Source: Casp-actino8 sp044355095
Lineage (GTDB): Bacteria; Actinomycetota; Acidimicrobiia; Acidimicrobiales; Ilumatobacteraceae
DNA: 8,016 nucleotides
Direction: 5' to 3'
Assembly (NCBI GenBank): GCA_044355095.1
Contig: JBIKYT010000080.1
Coordinates: forward strand, 1 to 8,016
The position numbers and the translations under genes are program-made. This document shows, piece by piece, positions 8,009 through 8,016 of this stretch; within the stretch, counting starts at the first letter, position 1; the number at the start of each line of letters is the position of its first letter. The notes beneath the pieces were generated by a model. It did no database searches. It was not told the origin of the DNA and saw nothing but the letters and a program-made list of their open reading frames with translations.

Positions 8009-8016
8009 ATGCTCGA
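8009..8016 (+). CDS. rpoC: RNA polymerase subunit beta', first codons only
   Basis: Only ATG CTC GA is present, consistent with Met-Leu-Asp/Glu. Actinobacterial RpoC proteins typically begin MLDVN, and rpoC almost always follows rpoB. The 70-nt gap after rpoB ends in a purine-rich run (7988-8008) of GAGA units with no canonical AGGAGG. The call rests mainly on gene order; the window ends before any diagnostic sequence. Confidence 0.75.

Overview
This window is the conserved transcription/translation locus of a bacterium. On the + strand it runs rpmG - tRNA-Trp(CCA) - secE - nusG - rplK - rplA - rplJ - rplL - rpoB, and it ends on the first eight bases of what is almost certainly rpoC. The rpmG/tRNA-Trp/secE/nusG order, the acidic N-terminal extension on NusG, the RpoB sequence and the TANNNT-type -10 elements with 18-bp spacers all suggest an actinobacterium (Actinomycetota). 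The moderate GC content and details such as GVAIMDF in L11 make an Acidimicrobiia-like lineage my best guess. That placement is inference and should be tested with RpoB phylogeny. I see no mobile element, CRISPR array, phage gene, intein or foreign-looking gene.

Region 1-1343 holds L33, a tRNA-Trp without an encoded CCA end, the SecE translocase subunit and the NusG elongation factor. It is tightly packed: 15 nt separate rpmG from the tRNA, and secE and nusG overlap by 1 nt. Region 1394-2628 holds L11 and L1, separated by a 110-nt spacer with two tandem hairpins. Region 2629-2842 is a structured leader before rplJ, consistent with an L10-type autoregulatory leader; a 9-nt segment in its hairpin is perfectly complementary to the rplJ Shine-Dalgarno region. 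L10 (rplJ) and L7/L12 (rplL) follow, separated by an A-rich spacer with a 13-nt tandem duplication.

The 427-nt gap 3834-4260 has no credible gene but is rich in signals. It contains a terminator-like hairpin after rplL, a 43-nt near-continuous hairpin, a third small hairpin, two candidate housekeeping promoters in tandem (each with an 18-bp spacer), a hairpin at the expected 5' end of the first promoter's transcript, and a T-rich repeat block just before rpoB. RpoB (1225 aa, TTG start) is complete.

Together the genes make the ribosomal L11/L1 region, the L10/L12 stalk, the RNA polymerase beta subunit, an elongation factor that acts on that polymerase, and a Sec translocon subunit. I did not find a previously undescribed system. 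The features most worth checking are regulatory RNA structures between ordinary housekeeping genes and a few protein details: an altered zinc site in L33, a long L10 C-terminal helix, and natural substitutions in the rifampicin pocket of RpoB.
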